A stretch of DNA of 64,000 nucleotides from Cymbidium sinense (taxonomy: Eukaryota; Streptophyta; Magnoliopsida; Asparagales; Orchidaceae). Below the pieces are notes generated by a model, which was not told the DNA's origin, ran no database searches, and saw nothing but the letters and a program-made list of their open reading frames with translations. The position numbers and the translations under genes were made by a program. The DNA is taken from assembly GCA_021442155.1 (NCBI GenBank), contig CM038229.1, positions 70,080,443-70,144,442 on the forward strand, given 5' to 3'. Shown one piece after another: positions 24,563 through 35,985 of this stretch. Position 1 is the first letter of the stretch. Every line of letters begins with the position of its first letter.

Positions 24563-27230
24563 TGTTGACCTCACCTTTGGAGTGAGCTCTCAACTTTTTC
24601 ATCTTAGACATAGGACTCATCTTAGACATTAAGAGTTTCCTTAATCTTAACACACTTCTAGTGATTAGGTGAATATTTAACCTAACCCTAGAGACTTATA
24701 ATAGTTAGCCATAGGAATGGGTTATGTCTTAGGGGTATTAGGAAAACTTGCCTACCCTTTAGCTTGAACCAAATCTTTACTTCCCTCTTTCAAGTCCAAC
24801 TTCATCCAAATTAAATTCAAATTCAAATCCATTCCAAATCAAATCTTAAACCAATTTCAACTTAATTGATTTTCTTAAATCTTAAATCAAATCTTAAATC
24901 TTTCCTAAGCCATTTTGATTTCATCGACTTAGCTCAAATCAAACCCAAATCAATTCATTCTCAAAAGCTTTTCTCATAACCCATCATATTCTCATTTATA
25001 TTTACAAATATAAATGAAATATAAATTCAAATGACCAAAATCAATTGATTTATATTCTCATTTAATACTAAATCTAAATCAAACCCAAATCCAACCTAAA
25101 CTCTTTCAAGATAAATCCTTGAACTCCTTCAAATAAAATCTGAATCAATTCAAACTCAAAAGATTTTCTCACAACCCATTTATATTCTCATTTATATTCA
25201 TAAATATAAATTAAATATAAATTCAAATAACCAAAGCCAAATTCAAAACTCAAGCCCAAATCCAACTTATACCCTTTTAAGTCAAATTCTTGAACTTAGC
25301 CAAATCAAACTTAAACCAATCCAAACCTTTGGATTTTCTCTCCAAACAATCAATCATTCAATCACAAACCAAATATAAACACAAACTTCAATCATCAAAC
25401 CAAAATCAAATTGACTCAAGTCAAACCCATATTCAACCTTTGAACTTGAAATTGTCAAATGAATCAAAACCCATTTGACTCCAAATCACTTGCAATTGGA
25501 TTTATATTTCAATCATAAGTCTGTATGTGAGTTCAACCAAACTTGAATCAAGCCTTGATCAAGCCAATTGACTCACTTAGGCTTACTTGACCCAAAGTGA
25601 CCTAAAGCACTTTTTTGAGCCAAATTATAATCCAACCCAAATTGGATTGAACTAAGCCCATATAAGCCTCACATTGTGAGTAACAATCATCCTAGGATGA
25701 TCAATCACTCAAATTGGGTCAAACCAAGTCAAACATAGCCTTTGACCAAGTCAAAACTTAACCCAAATGAAACCTAAACTAGCCAAAATCCACCAAAGAC
25801 CAAATTATTTGAAACCATTGATCTAGACCAATCTAAAATCAATGATTGAACATGACCAAGTCATCATTTGAGCCAAACCTAGCCTAATTGGCCACTTGAC
25901 CCAAGTTGACCTAAAAAGTCAAAATGTGTTAGATCTTGATCTAAGCAAAATTGAATGCAACTAATGGGTCAAATTCATTCTAAATCACTTGTTGAACTTG
26001 ACTAAAGCTTCAATTGACCAACTAGACCCAACATATCCTAATTGACCATGGACCCACCTTGACCTAAAATGTCAAATCAACTTGAAATCAAACAAAACCA
26101 AAATTGATTAAAATCAAAACTTGTAATACATTTAAAATGATCAACCAAGCCTAAACCAACCCATGACCTAACCCAATTGGGTCAAATGGGTCAAATTGAC
26201 CAACTTGACCCATTTGACCTAAGTGAACTCAAATGAACTAAAATCAAATATAAATCAAATATGAATCAAACCAATGACACCCATAGGCTACAAATGATCA
26301 TTTGAACTTGACCTAACCCATGGTTTGACCCAATTTGACCAATTTGTCAACTTGACCCAAGTTGACCCATTTTGACCTAAATGGGTCAACCTGAGCCAAA
26401 TCATATCAAATAAATTTCAAATTCATTGAAAATTAGCACAACCCATTTTTCAATCATTCCAAATATTCCCAAATCAAAATCAAGACCAATTGACCATTTT
26501 ACCCCTAGGTCAAAGGGTAACCTTTGGCCAAATTCACTTGAAATTTAGCCAATTCCTTTTCAAGGCCACTTGGCATTCTCCTAGTGGATCATTTGGACAC
26601 CAAGGAGAGTGGTGCACATGACCCAATAGGTTTGGTTTAGCCATGGCCCAACCCAAGGCCAAATCGACCACTCCACTCAAACATTTTCACTTAGATCACC
26701 TCCCACACTCATTTAACACATGTGCGCCTCCTCCATTCCACGTCTCTGCCAAAATCGAATTACATGGGATCCCTAACAACCTAAACAACCCATTCAATCC
26801 AAGCAATTGAAGGAAAATGGCAAGGCAAGCTACGACAGTCGGATCCAAGTAGGGGGAGATATACTCCCCCTCATTTCCACTCAAACCATGACTCTTGCAT
26901 TCGATTGAGCTCAGAGGATCGAAAGAAAGCATTCACAAGCTTCCCTAAGCTTTTCCAAGCTCTCTCCAATTTCCCTCTCTCAATTTTCTTCAAAGCCAAT
27001 ACAGGGGAGGTGAGGAGAAATCCCACTTCACTTAATTCACAACCAAACCTCAATCCACTTTGCAAGCACCACTAAGAAGGCAAGTCAAGCTCACCCAAAG
27101 CAATTCCCAAGCATCCAAGCCACAGGAAGGGAGACCTAGACCAAAGCCACAAGCCATTGGAAGGAGCTTTGGTCAATTGGGTGATCCAACCTTGAAATGT
27201 TTAACAGGGCTTCGTCTCCACCAGACGAAG
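24563..27230 (+). mobile_element. LTR2: 5' part of a related LTR, truncated
   Basis: Starts TGTTGACCTCACCTTTGGAG and follows LTR1 (10979 to about 13810) with clear but diverged similarity, including CAAACTTGAATCAAGCCTTG and the TTGACC-rich zone. Similarity ends near 27230. The 3' two thirds, including the GATC-rich patch and AT-rich body, are missing. It is either the 3' LTR of the same element after deletion, or the start of another copy inserted into the internal region. Confidence 0.65.
26180..26219. promoter_or_regulatory. Palindromic W-box cluster in LTR2
   Basis: Perfect 15-bp arms GGTCAAATGGGTCAA and TTGACCCATTTGACC separated by ten bases, which contain a further TTGACC. It lies at the position equivalent to the 12741-12771 palindrome of LTR1; the arm sequence differs but the symmetry is kept. 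Confidence 0.5.
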
Positions 27231-27754
27231 CTAGCATCTTTTGAACTTTTAAGAAAACTTCCATAGCTTTTTGCTAGCATCTTTTGAACTTTTAAGCAAG
27301 ACACCATCATAGCTAATATTCTCTTTTTTTATATCCTTTTACATGGCTTATTTATAGCCCTAGTTTTACAGAAAAAGTAGATCTAACTACTTTCAGTTTC
27401 TTTTCACATGTTTATCTTTAAGTTCATGATTTCTTTTCTGTTTTCTATTGGTTGTTGATGTAGCTTTCTGATCTGGAAAGTTCTTGATTTCGTTTTTGTT
27501 TTTCAATTGTTTAGTTGTTATAATAGTCGAATCTGGCAAGATCTTTCCTTCATCTTCTGTTTTTCAGTTATTTCTTTGTGGTAGTAGTCTGATCTGGCGA
27601 TATCTGTATATTTAGGGGTCTGTATGTCTTAAACTCATTTTATTGGACAAAGTCCTTTAGCCAAGATAATATTTTTCTTTCTCTGGTGTTCTCTCTTGTA
27701 CTGTTGATGTTTGTAGTTCTGTTTTGGTTCATATCAGCTCTATTCAGATTAGGC
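27231..27754. other. T-rich unassigned DNA
   Basis: Pyrimidine-rich stretches with recurring GTCTGATCTGG / GTCGAATCTGG phrases resemble plant 5'-UTR introns, but no exon could be defined. A short duplication TTTTTGCTAGCATC / GAAGCTAGCATC lies at 27229-27300. Confidence 0.3.
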
Positions 27755-28153
27755 TTATCGAGCCTGTTAACAAACAACTTGTTTAATAAAATAAGCGTGC
27801 TTAATCGAGCTTGTTTGTGAAAAGCTTGTTGAGAAATATATACAAATTGAATCAAATAAAGTTTATTAAGCATAAAAATAAAATTTTAAATGATATCATT
27901 CATGAACAAATCTTAATCAAACCTTAATCGAGCCGTAATCTGGCTCACTTACGAGCTTGTTCACGAGCTTTAAATGATTCTATTCATGAACATAAATGAA
28001 TTGAACAACAAGTTATTCAAATTTGTTCATTTAGCAATCAAGTATTTACATAAATGATCAAGCTCATTCGATTAGTTAATCTAATGAACATGAATGAGCT
28101 CTAATCAAGTCGAATCACGAGTAACTCATTGAATGCTTGATTCGTTTGTAGCC
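27755..28153 (-). repeat. Dispersed non-autonomous repeat
   Basis: On the minus strand it starts GGGCTACAAACGAATCAAGC, the kind of end seen on a common plant MITE/hAT-like repeat as I recall, and contains repeated CGAGCTTGTT, AACAAGTT and GAGCTC words. The other end is near GAGCCTGTTAACAAACAAC. No target-site duplication could be fixed. Confidence 0.4.
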
Positions 28154-28690
28154 CTATTTCTTCCGTGTGATTGGATGCTAATTTATTTGCTTGGCATATA
28201 TTCCTTAAAACAATTTCTTCTAACTTTGTTGTTCTGTAGGAGCAACATAATGGTAACTCCCCCTTCAAAATGATCATACTACGCTTCCCTTATAGTATAC
28301 CCATGAAGAGGACAATCCTCTCAATCAATTGCCCTCAGAGTTCATCTGAATTATTATATATTAATTGGGTACACAGTAAAATTTTTTTTTTTCCACACAA
28401 ACCGAGCTCAGAGAGAGAAACAGAAAATCTCATTTCGTATTTCGGGAAGAATCGTGAAGATGGAGAACGAATTTGGAAGTTATGGCCTTGATGATATTGC
28501 GACAAATTTAACATATGATGTATTAAATAAAAATAAATCAGTAAATTTTCTGAACCATTTTATATGTACAATTTTTTTAGGGTTTATTAGTGATATTTTT
28601 TGAAATTCTTTTATTTAATATATATTTCCTACACTCTTAGGAGTTCTTTGTAAGAGGACTTTGCTTATTTTAGGAACTGTTTTGCATTTA
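28154..28690. other. Unassigned DNA before the palindrome array
   Basis: A 47-codon plus-strand frame starts at 28460 (MENEFGSYGLDD) and ends in AT-rich sequence; an acceptor-like TTGTTCTGTAG lies upstream at about 28240. A short gene start is possible but unsupported. The outer boundary of the Mutator-like element should be near 28620-28690, but no clean terminal repeat was found. Confidence 0.25.
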
Positions 28691-29755
28691 TACTTTTTGT
28701 ATTCTCATGAGAGTACAACCCATTTTTTCTATTTTTTTTTAGATTTTTGACCCTGTTTGGATATGATATGATTAGTATACGACATTATAAGTTGTTTGGA
28801 GGCTGTTTGGTTAGTTTTAGGGGCAGATTTACACGTCTACTCTCTGTACTCTCATGAGAGTACAGATTATTTTTTCAATTTCTGTTAAATTTTTTGGCCT
28901 TTTTAGAGAGAATATGTTAATTTTATTCCACTAGAAATAATTTGAAGGCTAATTGGTTGATTTTTATGAGTGTTTTGCATCTGTACTCTCTGTATTCTCA
29001 TGAGAGTACATGTTATTTTTTCATTTTCTATCAAATTTTTGACATGTTTAGAGATAATATGTTATATTACATTCTATTAGAAGTAATTTGGAGGCTGATT
29101 GATTAATTTTTAGGGGAGATTGTCATATGTACTCTCTGTACTTTTCATGAGAGTACATATTATTTTGTTAATTTTTGTCAGATATTTTGGCATGTTTGGA
29201 GAGAATATGTTTATTCCATTAGAGTAGAAATAATTTGGAGGCTGTTTGGTTAATTTTTATGGATATTTTATATCGTACTCTCTGTACTCTCATGTGAGTA
29301 TAAATTATTTTCTCAATTTCTATCAGATTTTTTGCTTGTTTGGAGAGAATAAGTTTATTATATTCCATTAGAAGCAATTTGATGGCTGAGTGGTTAATTT
29401 TTAGAGGAGATTTGTATCTGTACTCTCTGTACTCTCATGAGAGTACAGATTATTTTTTCAATTTTTGTCAGATTTTTTGGTTTGTTTGGAGAGAATATGT
29501 TTATTACATTCCATTAAAAGTAATTTGGAGGATGATTAGTTGGTTTTGGGGGCAGATTGACATATGTACTCTCATTAGAGTACAGATTATTTTTTCAATT
29601 TCTCTCAGATTTTTTAGTCTTTTGGGAGAGAATATATTTATTACATTCCACAAGAAGCAAATTGGAGACTGATTATTTGGTTTTTAGGGGTAATTTGCAT
29701 ATGTACTCTCTGTACTCTCATGAGAATACATATTATTTTCTCAATTCTATCAAGG
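28691..29755 (+). repeat. Palindrome array, left arm (outer part)
   Basis: Eight units with a period of about 145 bp (palindromes near 28701, 28845, 28993, 29140, 29286, 29431, 29567 and 29712). The best core is the perfect 20-bp palindrome TGTACTCTCATGAGAGTACA, usually preceded by TGTACTCTC and followed by GATTATTTTTTCA. Each unit also carries GTTTGGAGAGAATATG, TTATTACATTCCATTAGAAG and TAATTTGGAGGCTG. The same units in the same orientation resume at 48656, and inverted units lie at 50016-50760. Confidence 0.9.
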
Positions 29756-32700
29756 CACAACCTAAATTTGACAAAAATTGAAAAAAATATACCTAAACTA
29801 AGGAGCCTTGGTACAAAACGAAGGCACAACCTAAATCTAAGGCAAAATGGGTATATGGTTTACCTCCACAAGAGAGAATAAATCACCCGACTTGTGGACT
29901 TATTACCGCCTGAAGTGGCAGCCAGCTAACTCCTCCTACGCTTTAAATCCATATAGGCAAGTCTTATGATTTGCAAGATGGCTAGGCCGTTGTTTATTTA
30001 GAAAGGAAACTAAGTCCTTAGACTCACTCCCTATGAGACTAGAGCATGAGTGGTATGAATTCATGACTTAATCAAATTCAAATTTTATCAAATTTATTTG
30101 ATTCTTTTGGACTTTTTATTTTGACACAGGCGATGGGATTTTGTATGCCTAAGTGCATGAGAATTTGATTATAGGCAAAATCAAGAGAAAAAGGGGTGTC
30201 TTCCACCAAAGGCTCTCATAGGTTAAGCCTTGATTCTCTGGCAAAGATGGAAGCTCCCTCTTAATAAGAGTGAAAAAATATGACACGCATGATATTATTC
30301 ATTCATCCATCCAGCTAAGGGGTCACTAAAATTTTATTATCTTGATTTAATTCTTAGGCTTTTATGTGAGGTTATGAGTTGTTTAAAAATTTTAGTTATG
30401 AGTTGTTAATTGGGTAGAAAAATTAATTTATATCTAAAGAGCCTACCGCATTTAGGCCACACATTCAAGCATCAATCATAAACAAACTATGAAAAGCATG
30501 CTGTTCTAAAGCGCAATCTAAACACAACATCAAACAATTTTATAGAGTACCGTAAAAGAATAAAAGGCCAGTGCGGTCGGGTTCCGCCGTATACCCCGAA
30601 AAGAGAAAAGAAAAGATGGGCAGCCAAGTTCTACCCTTATACAACCCGGATTACAAAAATAATACATATGCTATGGTGGGGGTCTACTTTTCTTCATTTC
30701 TTCAATCTCTTTCTTTTGATTTGAGTTGTTCCAAAGGCATCACAGGGCACCCCAAGGACTAAGCCTTCTGGCCACTGCTCATCCTAATCCCCCATAACAC
30801 TAATCCTAATTTCTAATGCAAAATTACATCAAAAATAGGAGAAGTAAATCTAGCTACACCTGCAAAACAAATGTTAGCTAAACATACCATACAACCCAAA
30901 CAGTTATATGAATAATTTGGACTTAGCACCTGCACATGGGTAACCAAGCCCACCTGTCCTAAGATGGGTTACACTTAGGGGCTAAGCAACATGCACAGTA
31001 AAAGCATTTATATTTTTTATTATAGCGGCCCCTTTAAGCACAACCCCCTGTAGAAAATATGATTAGGCTAATAACGGCCTAACATCCAGTCTACGAAATA
31101 TACACCCTAACATCTAGTCTAAAACATTACATCATAAAATAAGACACAACATCATATATACAACGCCCTAACTTAGCACTAGAAGTAGTGACTTAATATT
31201 CTAATGTGTGTGCTTAAGGCTTGTGTAGCAAGACTTTACTAGGCTTCTTTAGTTTATGTTCCAATTTAAAGTTTGAATTTAAATTTTACCTTTGGGTGAT
31301 TTCAATCTAAATGATTTAATTATTTTATTTTCATTTTTATTTCAATTTTATTTGGTTGAAATGATATTTAGGTTCTTAAGAATGAAGAGTAGAATGAATT
31401 CCATCTGTAGACAGGACTCACCCTATTCTACATCCTAATTCCTAAGGAATCTAACTAAAGTCCTTAAGTATCTTGATTAGCCCATTTGAATTTGTGTAAT
31501 TCATCTGATTCGATTTATTTGATTTGATTTAGAATTTAGAATTTGAGTTTATTTAAGTATTTGATTTATTGATTTTGGATTAGAAGTTTTAGTTTAATTG
31601 CATCTTGATAATTCAATATCCTTAATGTCAAATGGAGTTTAAGTTTGTTTAAATTCATGTATTTTTGGTTGATTAATTTTAGATTAGGTGTTTTGATTTA
31701 GTTGAATCTTGATAATTTAATGTCCTTTTAAATAGTTAATTCTTTTCTTTGATCATGGTTATGTGATTTAACTTTATGTTTATTTTATTCGATTGTGGTT
31801 CATTTATTTGTTTTGATTAGATTAGGATTTTATTTTTGATTCTAATTGGGTTTGATTCTTTGTAATCGAGATTTTATTTTTAATCACATCCATTTGTCAT
31901 GTTCATCAAAGTTTGGTTTGCATTTTGATTTCATATATTGGATTGTTAATTAGTTTATTTTATTTAAGTAAGTTGAATGAGATTTGATTTGATTCTATAT
32001 TAAATTGATGAGAATCTTTCTTGATTTAATTTAATTTGATTCAATTTGATTTAATTGGCTTTATTGGTCTTATGGGTTTGCTTAGGTTCAATGTGATTAA
32101 GTGATTTGTTTAATTAATAAGTGTATTTACGTTAATTATAAAGGTTTGTTTAATTTTTTTTAATTTAATTTCATATTTGTTTAGACAAATGACGTAATTA
32201 ATGACTTAATGTTTTAGGTTTAATTTAATTTTTAATTAGTGTTTAATTACATCTTAATTATGTTTAATTAAGTTTAGGTTTCATATGATTAATTTAATTA
32301 ACCTAATTAATTTATTTAAGGGGTGTGATTATTAAATTTAATTATGGGTTTGATTTAAGCTTAATTTTGGAGTTAGCTTTAATGTAACTTATTTAAATTA
32401 ATTTGATTAATTAAGATGATGGATTAATTTATTAAATCTTTATTAATTAAATGTTTGACTAATTGAGTTTGATTATTTATGATTAGGGTTTTACTTGATT
32501 TGATTTATTATATTTGTTTGATTTCATTAACATGTTCAATTTAGTTATTATGTTGAAATATTTAATGGTTATTTAATTATCTCATTCCAAATGGATGTGA
32601 TTTAATCATAGGTTAATTAAGTTTGCTTTAATTTTATTTAGTTTAATTCGATTAGTATCAAATTATTAAAGTTTTCTAAGTTTGTCGAACTTTGAGTTTG

Positions 32701-33364
32701 ATTTAAGATTTAATCATTCAATTGAGTTTTATTAACTTAAATAGATTTAATCATATTTAATTTAATCTCCTTTAAAGATGATATTTTTCTGATTTGAAGT
32801 TTTATTAACGATTTACTGAATGCTTTTCAATTTCGGATTTTTGATTTTATATTTGAGTTATTTTTTAGATTATATTTTAATTAACTTTTTAATTATTTAA
32901 ACTCTAATCTTAAGTGTTTATTTGGGTTTCTTAAGATTTAGAAGATCAAATCATTTTTTTAAGAGTCCTAGATATCAATTGAAGTGATTTAGGTCATCTT
33001 GAAGATTTTTGTAAATTTCTGAATTTTTATTTAATTTATTTTATTAAAATTGATAATTTAAATTAAAAAAAATTAATTTCTCCCGATCCATACGTTGTTT
33101 TAACTTGAAATTTTTATTGTAGGTGTATTTTAACATTAGTTTCAATATCTGAAAATCTCAAATTAATCTAACATATATTTTTGGCTTAATTAATGAAATA
33201 TGGTTTTCCCTAAAACCTAAATTATGCTCATAATACTCAGTAAATTTTGAATATTTTGGGTTTGTTAGATTCCTCTCGGATAGGCGAATCCAACTAGCTT
33301 TTATTTGCAATTTTTGATTAAGTATTTTATTTTTTATGAATATTTGAAATTTCAGATGATTTAA

Positions 33365-33365
<1 letters not shown>

Positions 33366-33417
<52 letters not shown>
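33366..33417. repeat. (ATT)n microsatellite
   Basis: About 17 ATT units inside LTR A; only a few remain at the matching site in LTR B (about 46125-46142). The Asn run in the minus-strand open frame at 33158-33793 is this repeat. Confidence 0.95.
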
Positions 33418-33421
<4 letters not shown>

Positions 33422-33429
33422 TATATATA

Positions 33430-33740
33430 TACTCACGGTTTGAGCGAGAAAGACAGCGACATGCGCCTTTCCTTGGACCGTCCGATCACAGATCGGATGG
33501 TCAAGATCAAATCGCACAATAGAGGCGATCGCTGATCGATGCGATCGGCGATCGATAACCACGCGACGGACGGTGATCATTTCCGATCTGGCTTCGGTTC
33601 GCCGCTCTGGCTTCGGATCACATGATCGGAGCCGTCCGATCGCGTGAACTGCACGATCGGATGATCTAGATTGCATCACGTGAAGGCTGGCGCGTGATCC
33701 ACGCTGCGATCGACGTCGATCCGCAAACTGCGGGATCGAC
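33430..33740. other. CpG- and GATC-rich island in LTR A
   Basis: About 300 bases of GC-rich DNA dense in CGATCG, GATCGGA and TCCGATC words, in an otherwise very AT-rich LTR. The counterpart in LTR B (46150-46480) and the weaker one in LTR1 (13960-14230) are at the same relative place. It may be a promoter-associated region of the LTR, but no transcription start can be shown. Confidence 0.6.
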
Positions 33741-34183
33741 GGTGGTTGTTTTCGGTATTTTGAAAAAAATAAAAGTTGCCAAAACTTGTCCAAATGGATT
33801 TTTTTGCGGATATGAAAAATTATTTCCTATTTGGGATGATTTAAAATAAAAGTGCTGGATTTTCTAAAAGAAATTCTAAGAATCGCGGGAAATTTAATAC
33901 AAAATATGTAAAATCCTAAGGCCGGCTCCGGTTTGACGAAAGTTACCTCACCGGGGATGATTTTCGACAACGGTGAAGATCCGAGGGAGATTGGCAAGTG
34001 AAGTGATCGCCGGTTTGGAGTATAAGTCCGTCATTTATGTGCAGGGCTGGTATTTCTTGGAGTTCGAGAGGAAAAAGAAACTCTCACTTATGGAGCAAGA
34101 GGGAGATCGGCATGGTTTGCATGCAGCGTCGTGTTCCCGTCCGGTTCATAGGAATGAAAAAAACAGGGGAGAGTTTCTGCTAG

Positions 34184-34185
<2 letters not shown>

Positions 34186-34217
<32 letters not shown>
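34186..34217. repeat. (AG)n microsatellite
   Basis: About 16 AG dinucleotides in the part of LTR A that has no counterpart in LTR B. A (TA)n run lies further on at about 34777-34815. Confidence 0.95.
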
Positions 34218-34220
<3 letters not shown>

Positions 34221-34777
34221 GAGATTTGTTTTATCTACTTCCCCAACCACTCTCACGTTTTCCCTTTATTTATTTTTTTCTTTTTGCATTTCTTTATTTT
34301 ATGTTATCATGATCACGTGGAGTAGGTATTTTAATAAAAAAAAAATACATTCATTTCTTTTTGCATTTCTTTATTTTGTGTTATCATGATCATGTTGAGT
34401 AGGTATTTTAATAAAAAAAATTTTATTCTTTTATTTTTGCATTTCTTTTTTTTTATTCATTTTTTTTAACTTGGAGAAAGTTGATTTTTATTTATTATTA
34501 TGATTTAAAATTTTTTTTACATAATTTTAATGACTTTAGTAAATAATTGAATGAAATTTTATAAGTTATATGCATAAGATAATTTTAATTATGATTAATA
34601 ATTATTGAATATAATATAGATTCATATTTTAATAAATTAATTATTTTGATTTGAGTTTGACCAAAATTTATTTGATATTTAGAATTGGTTTAATGTCTCT
34701 CTCTCTTTTTTATAGTTTATTTTAAATTTCAAAAGGATTATCCGAATATTAAAATTTTTTTGTTTGTTTGTTATTAT

Positions 34778-34818
<41 letters not shown>

Positions 34819-35417
34819 TGAATTAATATTCAAACATGATTTGATTTAATTTAGGCTTAAATTTGACTAAAATTGCATTTGATTCAAATAATTTATTAAA
34901 GTTGTGAGTAATCTTTTGAGCAAACTTCAACTTTAATTTTTAGGTATTACAAGTTGAGTTAAATTATCTCATGATTTGTTAGCATCGATTAATGAATTAA
35001 TTTTAATTTTCATTTGATTTTGAATGATTTACTTGATGGTTTTGATTGTGATTTTAGGTAGAACTTGGAATGATGATTGATTTTAGAAAATCAATTGAGT
35101 TAGGTTTGATTTGGATGAGAGTTTTGCTTAAGACCAAGAAATTGGCTTAAGGGTTTGGATTTAAGTTTGGATCATGGTTTGAAGTTGAGTTTGAGTTTGC
35201 ATTTGAGAAAGTGTATCTAGATTGGGTTTATGCTATAGGATATGTAACTTCCTTAAACCCTAAGGCATAGCCTAATGTTATGATTAACACTCCTAAGTCT
35301 CTAGGCTTAGGTTAGGTGTTCACCTAATTACTAGATGTGTCTTATGACTAAGAAATCTTAGAAGAGTCTTAAGTCTAAGAAGAGGAGGTTAAGAGCTCAC
35401 TCAAAGTTAGGTCAACA

Positions 35418-35985
35418 CTTGGGAAAGACCAGGGGCTTGAATTCCAAATCCACACATATTTTGTTTGTTTGTTTAATTTGTTTTATCGTGGACCTGTTAG
35501 TTTGTGAGGATCAAAGCGAGAAGGAGATTATATCGGCAGACTGTCTGATTTACTAAACCAAGGGAGAATCTCATCCGAACAAATTCTCCAACCACGGGGG
35601 TGGAAAGAAAGGGGACTGTCTAATCCAAAAGTAACCCAGGCAGTGTCTAAATGGGGTCTCAAAGGACGTGATCCAATTAGAATGCCCGCAGGGGAAGGGG
35701 CCGCAAAGGGGCTTCGATCCAACACCTTGGAGAAAATGACATGGCTAGTCATATATCACATAGGTATTCGGTGGCCAACTCATGGAGAAAGCGTAGAGAC
35801 TTACATCTTCCAAGAGTGGTGTACCCACCGGGTGAGTCGCTGTCAACATAGCGAACATCAACCAACCTATGGTGCATATTAGTTTGCAACAATCAGTCTA
35901 GAAAGAAAGCGTGTAGGCTTACATCTCCCTAAAGCAGAACTGACTGTTGGGATAGTCTGTCTTCGACTCGACAGGTGTCATCCAA
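35418..35985 (-). other. Internal DNA next to LTR A
   Basis: Moderately GC-rich sequence between the tandem array and the LTR, the place where Tat-type elements carry long non-coding 3' DNA. Overlapping opposed open frames at 35528-35882 have no recognisable motif. No polypurine tract is seen at the LTR border. Confidence 0.4.

Larger units (their letters stand above)
29792..35417 (-). mobile_element. LTR A, probable 3' LTR of the minus-strand element
   Basis: Ends on the plus strand with ..GGTCAACA at 35417, the complement of the family start TGTTGACC. From 29792 to about 33990 it matches 42629 to about 46740 closely, with a few percent substitutions. It lacks the last ~630 bases present in LTR B and joins the palindrome array directly. 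Between about 33990 and 35170 it is unrelated to the equivalent part of LTR B; similarity resumes only over the last ~250 bases. The DNA next to its start on the internal side (CTTGGGAAAGACC) is not a polypurine tract. It is best read as the 3' LTR of the element whose 5' LTR is 41996-48655, with a junction deletion and a different U3 module. Confidence 0.65.

Noticed and set aside
28460..28603. 47-codon frame starting MENEFGSYGLDD
   Set aside because: Short, ends in AT-rich sequence, no homology recognised and no clear splice sites.
28691..29755. Regular spaced palindromes considered as a CRISPR array
   Set aside because: The whole ~145-bp unit is repeated, including the spacer part, there are no cas genes, and the DNA is a plant nuclear genome.
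33158..33793. 211-codon minus-strand open frame
   Set aside because: It spans the (ATT)n microsatellite (its Asn run) and the GATC-rich island of LTR A; the matching place in LTR B does not keep the frame. It is an LTR by-product.
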